From assembly GCF_000143415.4 (NCBI RefSeq), contig NW_003314323.1, positions 1 through 64,000 of the forward strand: a stretch of 64,000 bases of DNA, read 5' to 3'. Under the pieces are notes generated by a model. The model did no database searches. It worked only from the letters and a program-made list of their open reading frames with translations, and was not told the origin of the DNA. A program made the position numbers and the translations under genes. The stretch is from Selaginella moellendorffii. Taxonomy: Eukaryota; Streptophyta; Lycopodiopsida; Selaginellales; Selaginellaceae. Each line of letters begins with the position of its first letter. Positions within the stretch are counted from its first letter, which is position 1. Shown one piece after another: positions 9,016-19,606 of this stretch.

Positions 9016-10647
9016 CTAGTTCGTGTACTTAGTTTGCCTTTGTTGAGCCCGTTCTAAGGAATCCCTCACTAGATTCCAAATGTTGAGCCTTTCCACCGTG
9101 AATGCCTCCACTACGGGTAACTCTCCATGATATTCGGCCATGCCAAGTTCCATAGGACCTTCAATAGCTTGCCCATTGATCACTTCCCATGGATTCACCC
9201 CGATACTCGAATGTGGTGAGTTGTTATAACACATTTTCGCAAGTCCCAAATGACTTACTCAATCGTTCTGGTCTCCCGAGACATAGCATCGCAAATAATC
9301 CTCCAGCTGCCTATTCACCCTTTCTATTTGTCCGTCTGTCAAGAAGTGTTAGTGCCATCAAACTTGACTTAATACCCAATACCTGTCTGTGGGTGATAGG
9401 CTGTGCTGAATTTCAACTTGGTGCGATACTGTTCCAGGAGAGTTCTCCAGAACCTACTGATGAAGATCTTATCTCGATCCGAGATAATCTCTTTCGGCCT
9501 TCCCCGCACTTGAACCACTTGTTCGAAGAACAGCTTTGCCACACCTTCCGCATTCACTTTCGTTGTAGTGGGTATGAAATGTGCCATCTTCGAAAATCAG
9601 TCCACCACCACGAATATCGCATCAAACCCCTCACTTGGGGGGAGTCCCGTGATGAAGTTCATCGTGAGACATTTCCACAGATGATCTGGAATTGGGATGC
9701 TTTGTAACAAGCCCCCACTAGCCTTAGTCATGACTTTGACCTGCTGACATGTTGGACATGTCTTTTACATAGTCTTGGACGTCTTTAGCCATATCTGGCC
9801 AGTGATATTTCCTCTTAAGTAAGCCCATCGTCTTGGGCACTCTGCTGTGTCCCGCAAGAGGTCCATCATGACACTTTTCTAAGGCTACCTTCCTTAGTTC
9901 CCCTTTTGGAACATACACCCTCGTTTGCTTGTAATAAATGAGTCTGTTGTGTTCCATATAGTCTGTTTTCTCTTCCGTTGGTAGCTCACCTCTTTGGTGA
10001 GCTTCCCGTGCCTCTAGATTCCTCAGCAACACTTTTTGTGCTAGACCATCATTCTCATATGCTGTCCGCACATCATCCCAAAAGGTTGTTGTCGTGCTGG
10101 ATATTACTAACTTCAAGCTCGCTTTTTGACTTAGCGCATCTACCACGATGTTGCTCTTCCCAGGCTTGTACAAAATCTCGCAATCAAACTCAGCCAACGC
10201 ATTGGCCCACCGACCCTGTTTCCCTCTCAGGTCAGGTTGTGACAACTGTTTTGTTGCCATATTGTCCGTGTAAACCTTGAAGTGTCTCCCAAGGTAGTGT
10301 CGCCACTCCTTGAGCGCCTTGACCACCGCAAACAATTCCTTCTTGTGGGTAGGCCACTTTCGTTGAGCCTTGTCCAACTTCTTCAAGAAGAACACTACTG
10401 GATGGTTGTCTTGCTTCAAAACTGCACCCAACGCAAAGTCTGAAGCATCCGTTTCTACCTCAAAGTCTTTACCAAAGTCTGGTAACGCTAACACGAGAGC
10501 CTTCCTCAACTTCCTTTTGAGGTGGACAAATGCCGCATCACATTCTGCTATCCATACCATCTTCCCTTTTCCCATTTGGTCCGTTAAGGGTAGGGCTACT
10601 CTCGAATAGTGTCTAATAAACTTTCGGTAGTAGTTGCATAGCCCCAA
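9016..10647 (-). pseudogene. gypsy RNase H and integrase, disrupted
   Basis: Block 10647-9724 starts at the RT connection (MGLCNYYRKFIRHYS) and continues through RNase H (ETDASDFALGAVLKQ, ALKEWRHYL, YTDN) into the integrase HHCC region. Block 9587-9369 has the catalytic-core signature ISDRDKIF and AYHPQTG. Block 9249-9016 has NNSPHSSIGVNPWEV. Stops separate the blocks. Confidence 0.8.
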
Positions 10648-10767
10648 GAATGCTCTTAACTCGTGTACATTTGATAGTCACTCCCAATTCTGGATTGCTT
10701 GGACCTTCTTAGGGTCCACCTTGAGCCTATTCTTGCCCACCACATGCCCGAGAAACTTTACCTCTTG

Positions 10768-11760
10768 TTAAGCAAAGTCACATTTGCTCTCTTTAGCATA
10801 CAGCTGGTGTTCCCTTAGTTTCTCAAACACCTTTGTCAAGTGTTTGGCATGCTCCTCTAGCGTTTTGCTATAGATCAAGATGTCGTCAATATAGACGACC
10901 ACAAAGTGATCCAAATAAGGTACAAAGATGTGGTTCATCAACACTGAAAATGTTGCTGGCACATTGCATAGCCTGAAGGGCATCACCAGAAACTCAAAGC
11001 TCCCATACCTTGTTTGACAGGTTGTCTTCTCGACATCTTCCTTTGCTACCCTGATTTGGTAGTATCCTGACCTTAGGTCAATCCTTAAAAAGTATTTTGC
11101 CTTTCCCAACCTATCGAACAGGTCCTCAATCCTTGGAAGGGTACTTGTTCTTCTTTGTATACTTGTTAAGCAATCGTTAGTCTATGCATATGTGCATAGA
11201 TCCATCTTTCTTTTTCACAAATAACACCGACACCCTATATAGCAACTTGTCAACCTAACATACCCTTTGTCCACCAACTCCTCTAGTTGGCGCTTGAACT
11301 TCTTGAGTTCCTTTTCGTTCAAACAATAGGGGGGAAAAACCACCGCCTCAGCACCCTTGACCAGCTCAATCTTATGTTCTATCGGTCGTGTGGGGGGCAA
11401 CCCCGCTGGTAGCTCCTCCGGCATGGTATCTTGGAATTGATCCAACACCCACTGGATCACTAAAGGTACTTCTTCTGTTCCCATTTTTTTGTCACTCTTC
11501 ACCGAGAGTAAGCACAAAAATGCTACCTTGGTTCCTTTAGTGAGTTGTCCTCTCGTGGACACCAGGTTTAAGCATGAATCTTTGGCCTTGCATTGCCCTA
11601 CCTTTAGATCTTGGGCCTCCACCCTGGATCTTCTTCCTTGGGCATTCGCTAGTACCACAAGGTTCCTACCTTGTCCATACAGGGCTACCACGAACTGATT
11701 AAACCAATCCATCCCGAAGATCACATTAAATCCCGCCATGTCCAACACGGTGAAATCCAT
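10768..11760 (-). pseudogene. gypsy protease end and reverse transcriptase, disrupted
   Basis: Block 11760-11215 has the protease C-terminal signature GFNVIFGMDWF and then the linker leading into RT (LPPTRPIEHKIEL). Block 11109-10768 contains the RT palm: [17 protein letters not shown] and the catalytic YIDDILIYS. The two blocks are separated by stops around 11110-11215. Confidence 0.8.
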
Positions 11761-11972
11761 GTCTACTTTTCAAATCCTTACTTCGACTTTCGCTTGTTAA
11801 AATACCTCATCGGTGCTTTGGCTACCTTGAACAAACTCTATAGTCCTTGGTTCGCCTAGCCGCTGCACCATTAGTCTAGTTTACCAAACTATGTCTACAG
11901 CCACAAAATTATCCGAAGCACCTGTGTCAATAAGGATCTTAACAAAACTACCTCCGAGCTTCCCTCGAAGGG

Positions 11973-13241
11973 CTAGTAGATGTCGCGAACGACTCTATAC
12001 CAAAGTTGCTCGTGTAATGAGTAACTTTGAGCTAGAGACTGGATCACATACCTCATTTTGGATTTCATTTGACTTAATGGCCATATTGGCTCTGGCCTTC
12101 TTCGGGTAGGGACATTCCTTCGAAAAGTGTCTCGCTTCTCCACAATTGTAGCACACGTGCTGCTAACCGACTTGACCTTCTTATCTGTGGCTTTGTCTCT
12201 TTTTTCTTGACTCCCCCACGTACTTGCTTGTTGGCCACCAGATTTGCCTTTCCGGAACCCCGAAGACTCATTCTTAGAAAAACCCTTTTTGAATTTCCCT
12301 TTGCTATATGTTCCCCTTGGTTTGGCCCCTTTGCTAAATGTGGACCTCAACCCCGTCGTGTTCCCCTTTCGCAGGTTATCATTGAAATGCACCTTGATGG
12401 CCGCATCCAACACTTCTTTGTAGTTGGTCGGGTTTCAACACATCACCTCACTGAGAGCCCAAGTTTGCAAGCCTGATATGAAGGCATGGAACGCATCCAT
12501 ATCCCCCATATCCGTGACAAGTATCCTTTTTGCTATAAACCCATTCACAGACTCCTGAATGGTTCTGGTTTGCTTCAGCCTACTCAGCTCATCTCTTAGA
12601 TGCAGAGTAGCATTTGGAGGAATGTAAGTCGCACGGATCCTCGCCTTCATCATTTCCCAAGTGGCCACCGGTCCTTTGTTGGCCTCTATCATTCTCCACC
12701 AAGACTTGGCATTATTTGCTAAGTATGGTTTTGCACATGGGACCTTCTCTGAGCTCGGTAACTGCAACGCTCGGAAGTAGTCCTCCATATCATAAAACCA
12801 ATCCTCCACCACCTTATAGTCGTTCACTCCCTTGAAGACTGGTGGGGGCTTTGGTTTATACTTGGGAAATGCCTGAGGGACTGATTCCACTTCGGTCTGT
12901 TCGACTTTGTTTGGTTTTGCCTCAGTCCCTGTCGAATGATCCGCACCTTCTGCGCTACCAACATCTGCAGTCTTTTGCCTTTTCTTTTGCTTCTCGTCAC
13001 ACTTTAGGTTGCGTATGAGAGTCTCTAGCAGGGCATTGGTCTGTGCCAATTGTCCTTCTAGAATGTCCAATCGCGCCTTGGACGACCGAACCTCACCACC
13101 AAAATCCTGTTTGGAAATTTCCTCACTGAAGTCCTCCTCATGCAAGGATTCCTCATCCATAGCCTCTTGTTCAACCGGAGGCTCCAGCTCTGGAAGAGGT
13201 TCTGTCTCCGCCTTGGTTCGTTTCCGCCCTGCCTTCGCCAT
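11973..13241 (-). pseudogene. gypsy gag with zinc knuckle, disrupted
   Basis: The first block (13241-12435) is a capsid-type gag: Glu-rich N-terminus, a coiled-coil stretch (LEGQLAQTNALLETL) and the capsid core (WFYDMEDYF, NAKSWW). It ends at a TGA where CGA would continue the frame into the block starting at 12413. That block is basic (KGKFKKGFSKNE). In another frame it shows a CCHC knuckle, CYNCGEARHFSKEC, so at least one frameshift has occurred. Confidence 0.75.
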
Positions 13242-13301
13242 CTCCCAGCAATCCGCCTCTATCCTTCGCTAGAACTGAGGAAAAGGCTCTAATACCAAAT
13301 T

Positions 13302-14080
13302 GTAAGCCACAAATTTTTCATTTCCAATTTGCCAACTTACCTTGTCTATCCGTCCAACACTGCCTTGGCTTTTGCTAAGTTCCCTCGCCAAGGTTCCCGC
13401 CTACAGTACCAGCTCCTACTTGGTCCTACTTGGTTTCAGCTACTTACTGCACGAGCAACAGAGTGTTAGCCATCCATCCACAGATTCCTAAATCTCTCCC
13501 AATCCCCCTCCCTGGTTTAGACTGGACTTACAGTTCGGCTACACTCCCCGCAGGCACAAGCAGCCAAGCACACCAAGCCTCCAGGTTCTTAACATCCCTT
13601 TGTACCACAAGACTTGATCATGAGACCCTCTAAATCCCAAGTCTTGGGTGCAACACTTGCTTTGGGATGCCAGGGCGAAACACTGTGGCATAATGGCCCA
13701 GTATGGGTACCTCTACCCCCCCTCTTCCATCCTGAAAGGAAAGCCCAAGCCCCTAAGAAGGGCAAAGACCAATGAGTTGCAAGGTACTCAAATGGGGCAC
13801 CACTCCATATGAGCCAGGAGCACCGCAGTCGGTTTCCCTTTTGGGAGTGGGAGCTGCTCTTGAGCACTTCCTAGGGTGGCCCCTTTGGCACCACCCAAGT
13901 CCATGCTCACTCCCACCCAAGGCCTTTTGGCCCTAGTCTCAACCTCAAGTCAGTTTGGAAGCACCACTATAGAGTTCCTTCAAAATTGGTTCTTGAACCT
14001 TACTATCCCTACTATACTTTTGGAACCCCCTGTAGCCCCCCCCCTAGGAGCGCAAGCTTTGGCTTGACCTATATTAGTAC
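13302..14080 (-). repeat. Probable 5' LTR / non-coding end of the minus-strand gypsy element
   Basis: No coding signal. The segment starts with TG next to the primer-binding-like site. Bases 14002-14044 (ACTATCCCTACTATACTTTT through a C-run) match, in reverse complement, 26486-26538 inside another gypsy element. The two segments therefore probably share an LTR family. Confidence 0.4.
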
Positions 14081-14083
14081 TCG

Positions 14084-14380
14084 GACTCAGTCTCGGACTC
14101 GATCTTAGACTCAATCTAGGACCCGACTTCGGATTCGGTCTTGGACTCGATCTTAGACTCGATCTCGGACCTGATCTCGGACTCGACTTTGGACTCAATC
14201 TCAAACTCGGTCTCGGACCCGATCTCAGATCTCGGTCTCGGACCCGATCTCAGATCTCGGACTCTGTCTCAAACTTGGTCTCGAACTCGGTCTCCGAGTC
14301 GGCCTCGGACTCAATTCCGGACTCTATCATGAACTCAGTCTCAAAGTCAGTCTTGGACTCGATCTCAGACTCAGTCCCAT
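14084..14380. repeat. 12-bp-period minisatellite
   Basis: About 25 degenerate units of TCGGACTCGATC (variants TTAGACTCAATC, TCGGACCCGATC). In one frame it reads as a Ser/Asp/Ile repeat (DSISDSIS). That reading is a by-product and I do not call it a gene. Confidence 0.8.
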
Positions 14381-14417
14381 CCGATGAACTCTTTGTCATT
14401 TCGGTCATGCTTTTGGG

Positions 14418-14937
14418 GATCCTTTACCTTACGACACCTCGGGGAGTTGGTTCCTTACAGAGAGCTTCCAAATCAGGGAAAGGAAAAGTGTCCCTCTATA
14501 AAGCTACACTCTCCGACCTCACTAGATCTCTTGAGCAATCATCAAAAGCTTTGGCTGCACAGGAAGCAAGGTTTGCTGGTACAAGTCCAAACTTAAACAA
14601 GCTTCGAGAGCGGGTTGGTAGAAGGAAAACACCAGCAATAGGGTCTAAGATGGTGGGGGAAGTTGTTATTGGAACTCTTATGGAATCAAGTTATGAACCA
14701 CTTGGGGGCATGAGGACAATGCGTTTGAAGCATCGACAGACATTTGATGGGCCCAACATCACTCCTTCTAGCTTTCACTGTCCAGAGTTTGACTACCATT
14801 CTGTTCCACAACACCGGAGAAAAACTAAAGAACATGGAGTGGAGGAGGTGCCAATTGTTACACAAGTAAATCCAGTGCTAAAGGTTGAGAAGATTATTAC
14901 TCGTGAGCCAATTTTTCATATCAACTGGGCAATTTGA
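14418..14937 (+). pseudogene. Unrecognised ORF remnant after the minisatellite
   Basis: An open frame of about 170 codons follows the 14418 repeat. It has a short coiled-coil-like part (LTRSLEQSSKALAAQEARF) and then a basic, non-repetitive region. I do not recognise the family. It lies directly upstream of a broken SWIM-type ORF on the same strand, so both may come from one dead mobile element or gene. Confidence 0.35.
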
Positions 14938-15099
14938 AGAGTCAATACCAAAAGTAATGCATGTTGCTTTGGAATGATTAGGAGTCGAGGCCAGTGTCTT
15001 GCATTTGTGTGCTCAGGTTCAAGTTCTTCAGCAGTACCATGTTTTTGGGGCTGTTGAGATCTAGGGGTAAAGGGCTATCAGTCAAGTTGGATTTACTGT

Positions 15100-15704
15100 T
15101 GTGGGACTGATGTTACTCATACAAACCGGATCCACAACTCAATTATCTCAAAGCCAAATTCTGTGCTAGAGGAGTGGCCAGTTGAGCGAAGCTACAATCT
15201 TTTGAAAGAAGAGATTGAAAGTTTAGAGAGAGCTGGTTTCAAATTGAAGACTTCCTCAAATGTTCTTATTGATACTGTTATGCCACCAATGTCAACAATA
15301 GACCAGCATACATGACTAGCTAGAAATGGGAAGGCTGTACAATATATATCTTCCATTTCAAAAGGTGCACAAGAGAAGATCAAACTAGCAAAGGCGTTGA
15401 AATGCATAATCACAAAGATAAATTACATCAGTGTTGTGGCTAAGGAATTTGTTGTTGTGACTAAGTCGTCAAAGGGTACGAGCTACACTATCAGAATCTA
15501 TGAAAATCCATCCTATACCTATCCAAATTTTACACAAAGGGAGAATAGAGGAAAGGTATATTTAACCTGCAAGCACATTTATTACATTTTTATGCAAGAA
15601 CTAAACCAAGATCTTAAGGTTGACTATCATATCCATCAAGCAAACTTTGCAATTGCAAAGTTTGAGATAGTGTTCGGATCTATATTTATATTTGTATTTT
15701 ATTG
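15100..15704 (+). pseudogene. SWIM-zinc-finger-like ORF, degraded
   Basis: Fragments in successive frames read LEEWPVERSYNLLKEEIESL, a stop, then ARNGKAVQYISSISKGAQEK and on to IRIYENPSYTYPNF ... TCKHIYYIF. The spacing fits a SWIM zinc finger (CxC...CxH, seen in MULE-type transposases and some plant nuclear proteins). The first Cys pair reads YTY and only CKH remains. That and the internal stop mark it as dead. Confidence 0.45.
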
Positions 15705-15816
15705 ATCAAATTTACTTGGAAATATAGATTAAATCAAATTTTGAAAAATGAAAAAATGTTAGTTTGGGACAAACCAATGTTTTCCTCTAATTTTATAGGA
15801 ATTTCAGTTCAAGATT

Positions 15817-16551
15817 GTGTTGAAGCCTGGACGAAGTCATAAAATGCTTGATCATCTTTCAAGGTTGCTAGCTTCTACTATGGATGGAATTACTGGAGTG
15901 GATGATGAGCTTCCAGATGCTCAACTTTTTCAAGTAGTTAGCGAGGAGGAAGTGGATGTAGAGGTTTTCCAAGTTGAAGCAATACCTGAGTGGTACCATG
16001 AGGTGGCACAATTCTTGTTAAGTGGCAAGTATCCTTTAGATTTTTCTAGTAAAGAGAATAAGCAGTTACTTCTTCAATCTCAGTGCTTCACTTTGATTGT
16101 TAGGCAACTATACCATATGGGAAATGATGAAGTGTTGCAGCAATGTGTGTTAGCTCATAAGGTACCTGAGGTTATTTTTGCATATCATGACTCACCTTTT
16201 GGAAGACATTTTTGTGAGGAAGTTACAATGGAGTTGGTAAAAAGGACAGAATATTAGTGGCCGACTATGCACCAGGATATTTCAAAGTATATGAGAGGTT
16301 GTGATCCATGTTAAAAGACTAAGAAACCATCAAGAAGAGATATAATGCCATTGCAGCCACTTTTGCTAGTATTGCCATTTGAGAAAAGGGGAATTGATTT
16401 TATCAGGCCTTTTCCAGCAAGCAAGCATACTCATTGCAAGTATGTGCTAATTTATACTGACTATGTGACCAAGTGGGCCAAAGTAAAAGCATTGAAGGAA
16501 GATATAGGCAGAAAAGTTGTTGAGTTTTTGTACAAGCAAGTTATTATCTGA
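15817..16551 (+). pseudogene. gypsy RNase H end / integrase fragment
   Basis: The frame starts in the RNase H tail (HKMLDHLSRL). It passes the integrase zinc region (FAYHDSPFGRHF) to a TAG at 16255. After that comes the start of the core (FEKRGIDFIRPFP, LIYTDYVTKWAKVKAL). It is truncated at 16551, where topoisomerase I sequence begins. Confidence 0.7.
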
Positions 16552-17345
16552 AGAAGTGCATGCAAGGTCTAACAGTGAAGGTGTTTTGAACATATAATGC
16601 ATCATATACTTTGAAGACATATGTGACTTTTACTTTGTCAAGGCCAAAATGATCTGACAAATTACTTGTTACAGTTGAAGGAGACGCTTGGTGCAACTCT
16701 TAACAAGAAAACTGCAGAATACTCCTGAGCAAATAAGGAGGTAAGATAACATTCTGTTTGGTTAGCACTTTGTTGACAGGTCGCACTTCCATGTAACGGA
16801 CAGTATCCAAGGGCCATAGTGCTCAGATGGAAAGATTGGAGTCAAAGATTGCAGAGTTAAAGGTCCGTTTTTCTTTATGGTTTGTTTGAGGCTGACGCTT
16901 TGCTATTGGCAGACACTGTGTGAGAAACTTGCAACAGACTTGGGGAAAGTTTAAAAGGGCAAACCTCCAGCTAAAAGGCCTCCAGTAAGTAGATGATTTT
17001 TACGTTTCTACTTTTATGATACTGACTATTCATGTAAATTCCAGGTTGGAAAAGAAGTTGGTTCAAAGCGAAGATGACCTTGGATCTGTCCTCCGTCAAA
17101 GAAGATCTCAAAACCGTGGCGCTGGGAACGTCAAAGATCAACTAACTACATGGATCCTCAAATAACGGTTGCTCATTGAGAAGGTAACCAGGCACTTCGT
17201 ACTTTCATTTCTTTTATTTCTCTTACTGAGGCATGCTGTGGCAGTGGCACAAGCAGCTTTTCCAGTGACTTGACCATGGTATACCATGCTCAACTCAGGA
17301 GATTTGGATCATAGGTTTTTAATTAGTCATTGCTGGCCAAATTCG
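16549..17345 (+). pseudogene. TOP1: DNA topoisomerase I 3'-end fragment, copy A
   Basis: Exon-like pieces, partly with splice sites between them, match the C-terminal part of eukaryotic type IB topoisomerase: QGLTVKVF at the start, then QLKETLGATLNKKTAEYS, then a LGKV.KGKPP segment. Next is [13 protein letters not shown] just before the active-site tyrosine region, and finally a [17 protein letters not shown] remnant. The active-site exon is interrupted (CAACTAACTAC where copy C reads INYMDP). It is truncated at the left by gypsy sequence and ends just short of the RLK-A 3' end. Confidence 0.7.
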
Positions 17346-17464
17346 CGTCGGAGAGAAAAACTTGGAAGAAGGTGACTCCCCCCTGTCAATATAACGTCAA
17401 CACTTGCGAGACTCTATCTCAGTCTTGATGATCATGGTCTCACTGTGAGAACTGGAGGGTAACG

Positions 17465-19384
17465 TCACAGACGAGTGGAGCTGAAGTAGGATCCAGGTAG
17501 TTGCAAGCTGAAGCTTCTGGAGCTACCATCACTTGAAGGTGGTGGCAAGTCAAGAACGTCTATGTTACCTTCGAGCATATCCAGGACGTTTCTCATAGAG
17601 GGCCGGATTTCTGCCTCGAGTTGGATGCACCACAGTCCGATTTTCACGTACCTCTCAGCATCCTTGAGCTCCAAGCCACTGCTAGTGCTGGCGAGATCAT
17701 TGTCCAGGAGCTTGTCGTCAATAAGCTCGACGATGTTGCCACTGTGAAACATGCTCAGCGCGGTTTCGCCTAGGAAGCGCGGTTGTGAGGAGGAAGAGGA
17801 GGAAGAGGAGGATGGAGGATGGAACTGGATGGTGCGCTTGGAGCTGACGAGCTCGAGCAGCACAATTCCAAAGCTGTAAACGTCGGTCTTGTCCGTGACT
17901 TTGGTGTGGAGCCACTCAGGTGCCATGTATCCGGGAGTTCCTCGCATGACAGTCACCACTTGGCTCTTTCCCCGCTCGGCAAGCTTGCTCAGGCCAAAGT
18001 CGGAGATTCTGGCTCGTAAGTTCTCGTCCAGGAGGATGTTTTGAGGTTTGATATCCAGGTGAAGAACTTGCTCCCGGCATCCTTCATGGAGGTATGTGAG
18101 TCCTCGAGCAACATCTATCGCGATTGAGTGCCTCTGATTCCAGTTTAACAGCAGATTTGCTGATCCGCCACCTTTGTCATCATCGTTCTTGGTGAAGATC
18201 CACTTGTCCAGTGATCCATTGGGCATGAACTCGTAGACAAGCAATGCAGCTGGTCCCTGGATGCAAAATCCCCGGAGCTTTACCAGGTTGAAGTGGTGAA
18301 TGCTGCCAATGGACATTACCTCGGCCTTGAACTGCGAGTGTCCTTTCGACGAGCCTTGGATCTCTACGTCCATCTTCTTCACAGCAACGAGGCTCCCATC
18401 CGCAAGCTCTCCTTTGAAGACGGATCCAAATCCTCCAGCTCCAAGCGTGAGCTCGGGATCAAAGTTTCTAGTTGCCATCTTCAAGTCGTGATAGCTAAAC
18501 TGGTGCGGAAGTATCTCATCGAGCCTCATTCCTTCGATGAGCGCTTGCTTTTCCATGCGCCTCCTCCGAGATCTTCTCCACTTCCTGGTTGCTACAAAGA
18601 TTACGACGCTAAGTACCACCCCGGCCACAGCGCTTGCTACCCCAGCGATCACTCCCTCATAATTCTTTTTGCTTCGAATGGACTGTGGAAGATTACTATC
18701 AATGACATTCCAGGTGATATTTCTCAAGATTCCAATGCCTGGATCATACCCAAGCTGCCTCCACACTTGCTCGTTCGCAGCCACAGCGTTTGGAGCACAG
18801 GGCTCCGTGAACGAATGATCCCTGAGACACCCGGCTGGGGAGTAGCATTCAGCCACCATTCTAGCGACCGCAGTCCGTCCGTTTGGAGCTAAAACTTGGA
18901 TGTTTTTCGAGCACAAGCTTCGGTCTTGGGTATACCATCCAGTGGCGAGCGCTGCCATGGGTTCCATATTCCATTGCGAGGATGTGCACGGCCTGAGAGA
19001 CCCCGGATTTGAGAGGTTGAAGCTTGTGACATAGAGGACGGCATTGTTGGTCCCTTGTAAATTTGCAGAGCAGATGAAAGTCCTGTAAGCCAGGCCTGGG
19101 ACGCAGCAATTCGGGCAGTCTGGAGCGATGGTGGCATTGAAATTGACTATGGAGGTGGGCTTGCAAGTTTCGGAATCGCTGAGATATGGCTCGGATTGAT
19201 TGCTCGATAGGTAGCAGGATGAATTGCGGAGTGAACGGTTGCCGCTGAGCATGGGCTCCGGGAAACAAAGAGATCCATTCGGGCAGTCGCTTAACGAAGA
19301 ACATACCTGTTGTTGGGCTTGCGAGTGGAAGCTCCTGGTGCTACATAGCACGATCATGAAGCACATGAGAATCGACACCTCCAT
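17465..19384 (-). CDS. RLK-A: kiwellin-ectodomain receptor-like kinase, intact
   Basis: A single exon of 639 residues. Residues 1-24 look like a signal peptide. Residues 28-60 form a small Cys-rich knot (CSSLSDCPNGSLC). Residues 74-226 match the kiwellin / ripening-related protein fold: CKP near the start, DCPNCC, YVTSFNLSN, ALATGWYTQDRSLC, NGRTAVARMVAEC, then VWRQLG and ITWNV at the end. Several NxS/T sites are visible. One membrane span lies at about 244-265, followed by KWRRSRRRR. The kinase runs from about 313 to 606: GAGGFGSV loop, VAVKK Lys336, HLDIKPQN (HLD in place of HRD, a non-RD kinase), DFG 462-464, APE 488-490. A poly-Ser insert at 524-533 is encoded by a TCC-type repeat. The kinase family resembles SD2/LRK10L receptors. 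Likely a plasma-membrane receptor; the ligand is unknown. Known kiwellins are secreted defence proteins and one binds a fungal chorismate mutase effector, so an immune role is a reasonable inference. Confidence 0.88.
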   Translation of the reverse strand: MEVSILMCFMIVLCSTRSFHSQAQQQVCSSLSDCPNGSLCFPEPMLSGNRSLRNSSCYLSSNQSEPYLSDSETCKPTSIVNFNATIAPDCPNCCVPGLAYRTFICSANLQGTNNAVLYVTSFNLSNPGSLRPCTSSQWNMEPMAALATGWYTQDRSLCSKNIQVLAPNGRTAVARMVAECYSPAGCLRDHSFTEPCAPNAVAANEQVWRQLGYDPGIGILRNITWNVIDSNLPQSIRSKKNYEGVIAGVASAVAGVVLSVVIFVATRKWRRSRRRRMEKQALIEGMRLDEILPHQFSYHDLKMATRNFDPELTLGAGGFGSVFKGELADGSLVAVKKMDVEIQGSSKGHSQFKAEVMSIGSIHHFNLVKLRGFCIQGPAALLVYEFMPNGSLDKWIFTKNDDDKGGGSANLLLNWNQRHSIAIDVARGLTYLHEGCREQVLHLDIKPQNILLDENLRARISDFGLSKLAERGKSQVVTVMRGTPGYMAPEWLHTKVTDKTDVYSFGIVLLELVSSKRTIQFHPPSSSSSSSSSQPRFLGETALSMFHSGNIVELIDDKLLDNDLASTSSGLELKDAERYVKIGLWCIQLEAEIRPSMRNVLDMLEGNIDVLDLPPPSSDGSSRSFSLQLPGSYFSSTRL

Positions 19385-19606
19385 AGTTCAGTAAATACCA
19401 CTCTTCTTGGGCATCATGGAAGTGTCTCTTCGGCCCACAAATTGAAAGTTTGGCAGCTGGCTGCAGGTCAGTGTCAAGGTTTTTCTGCCCTGGCAGGACA
19501 CTAGCAGGCCTGCCTGGGTCTAGCTCCACTTGAGACGGCAAAAGACTTCAGACTTTTTCTAGAGCTTTTAAACCAGTTTACCCGCGACACGTTTGCAATT
19601 CCAGCC
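19385..19606. promoter_or_regulatory. Shared head-to-head promoter of RLK-A and RLK-B
   Basis: Only 222 bp separate the two start codons, so both 5' UTRs and core promoters must lie here. A CTTTTAAACC element at about 19565 could serve as a TATA-like box for RLK-B. Related sequence (AAAAGCTCTAG, AGTTTACC) is found at 22650-22690 and 43680-43715 in front of the duplicated loci. Confidence 0.5.

Larger units (their letters stand above)
8460..13301 (-). mobile_element. Decayed Ty3/gypsy LTR retrotransposon (internal region)
   Basis: On the minus strand the order is gag (13241 to 11973), protease/RT start (11760-11215), RT (11109-10768), RT end, RNase H and integrase zinc region (10647-9724), integrase core (9587-9369) and integrase C-terminus (9249-9016). 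This is the Ty3/gypsy order (integrase last). A primer-binding-site-like sequence, TTGGTATTAGAGCC, lies at about 13286-13300 (minus), as expected for an initiator-Met tRNA primer. The LTR starting TGTAAGCCAC presumably begins at about 13302. Stops and frameshifts break every domain. The 3' LTR at the left could not be matched. Confidence 0.8.

Noticed and set aside
14100-14400. Ser/Asp repeat protein in the minisatellite
   Set aside because: A by-product of the 12-bp tandem repeat; no conserved flanks or start context.
18293-18892. Plus-strand 199-codon ORF inside RLK-A, and similar ORFs opposite the pseudogene copies
   Set aside because: Antisense shadows of the kinase coding sequence; they recur wherever the kinase does.
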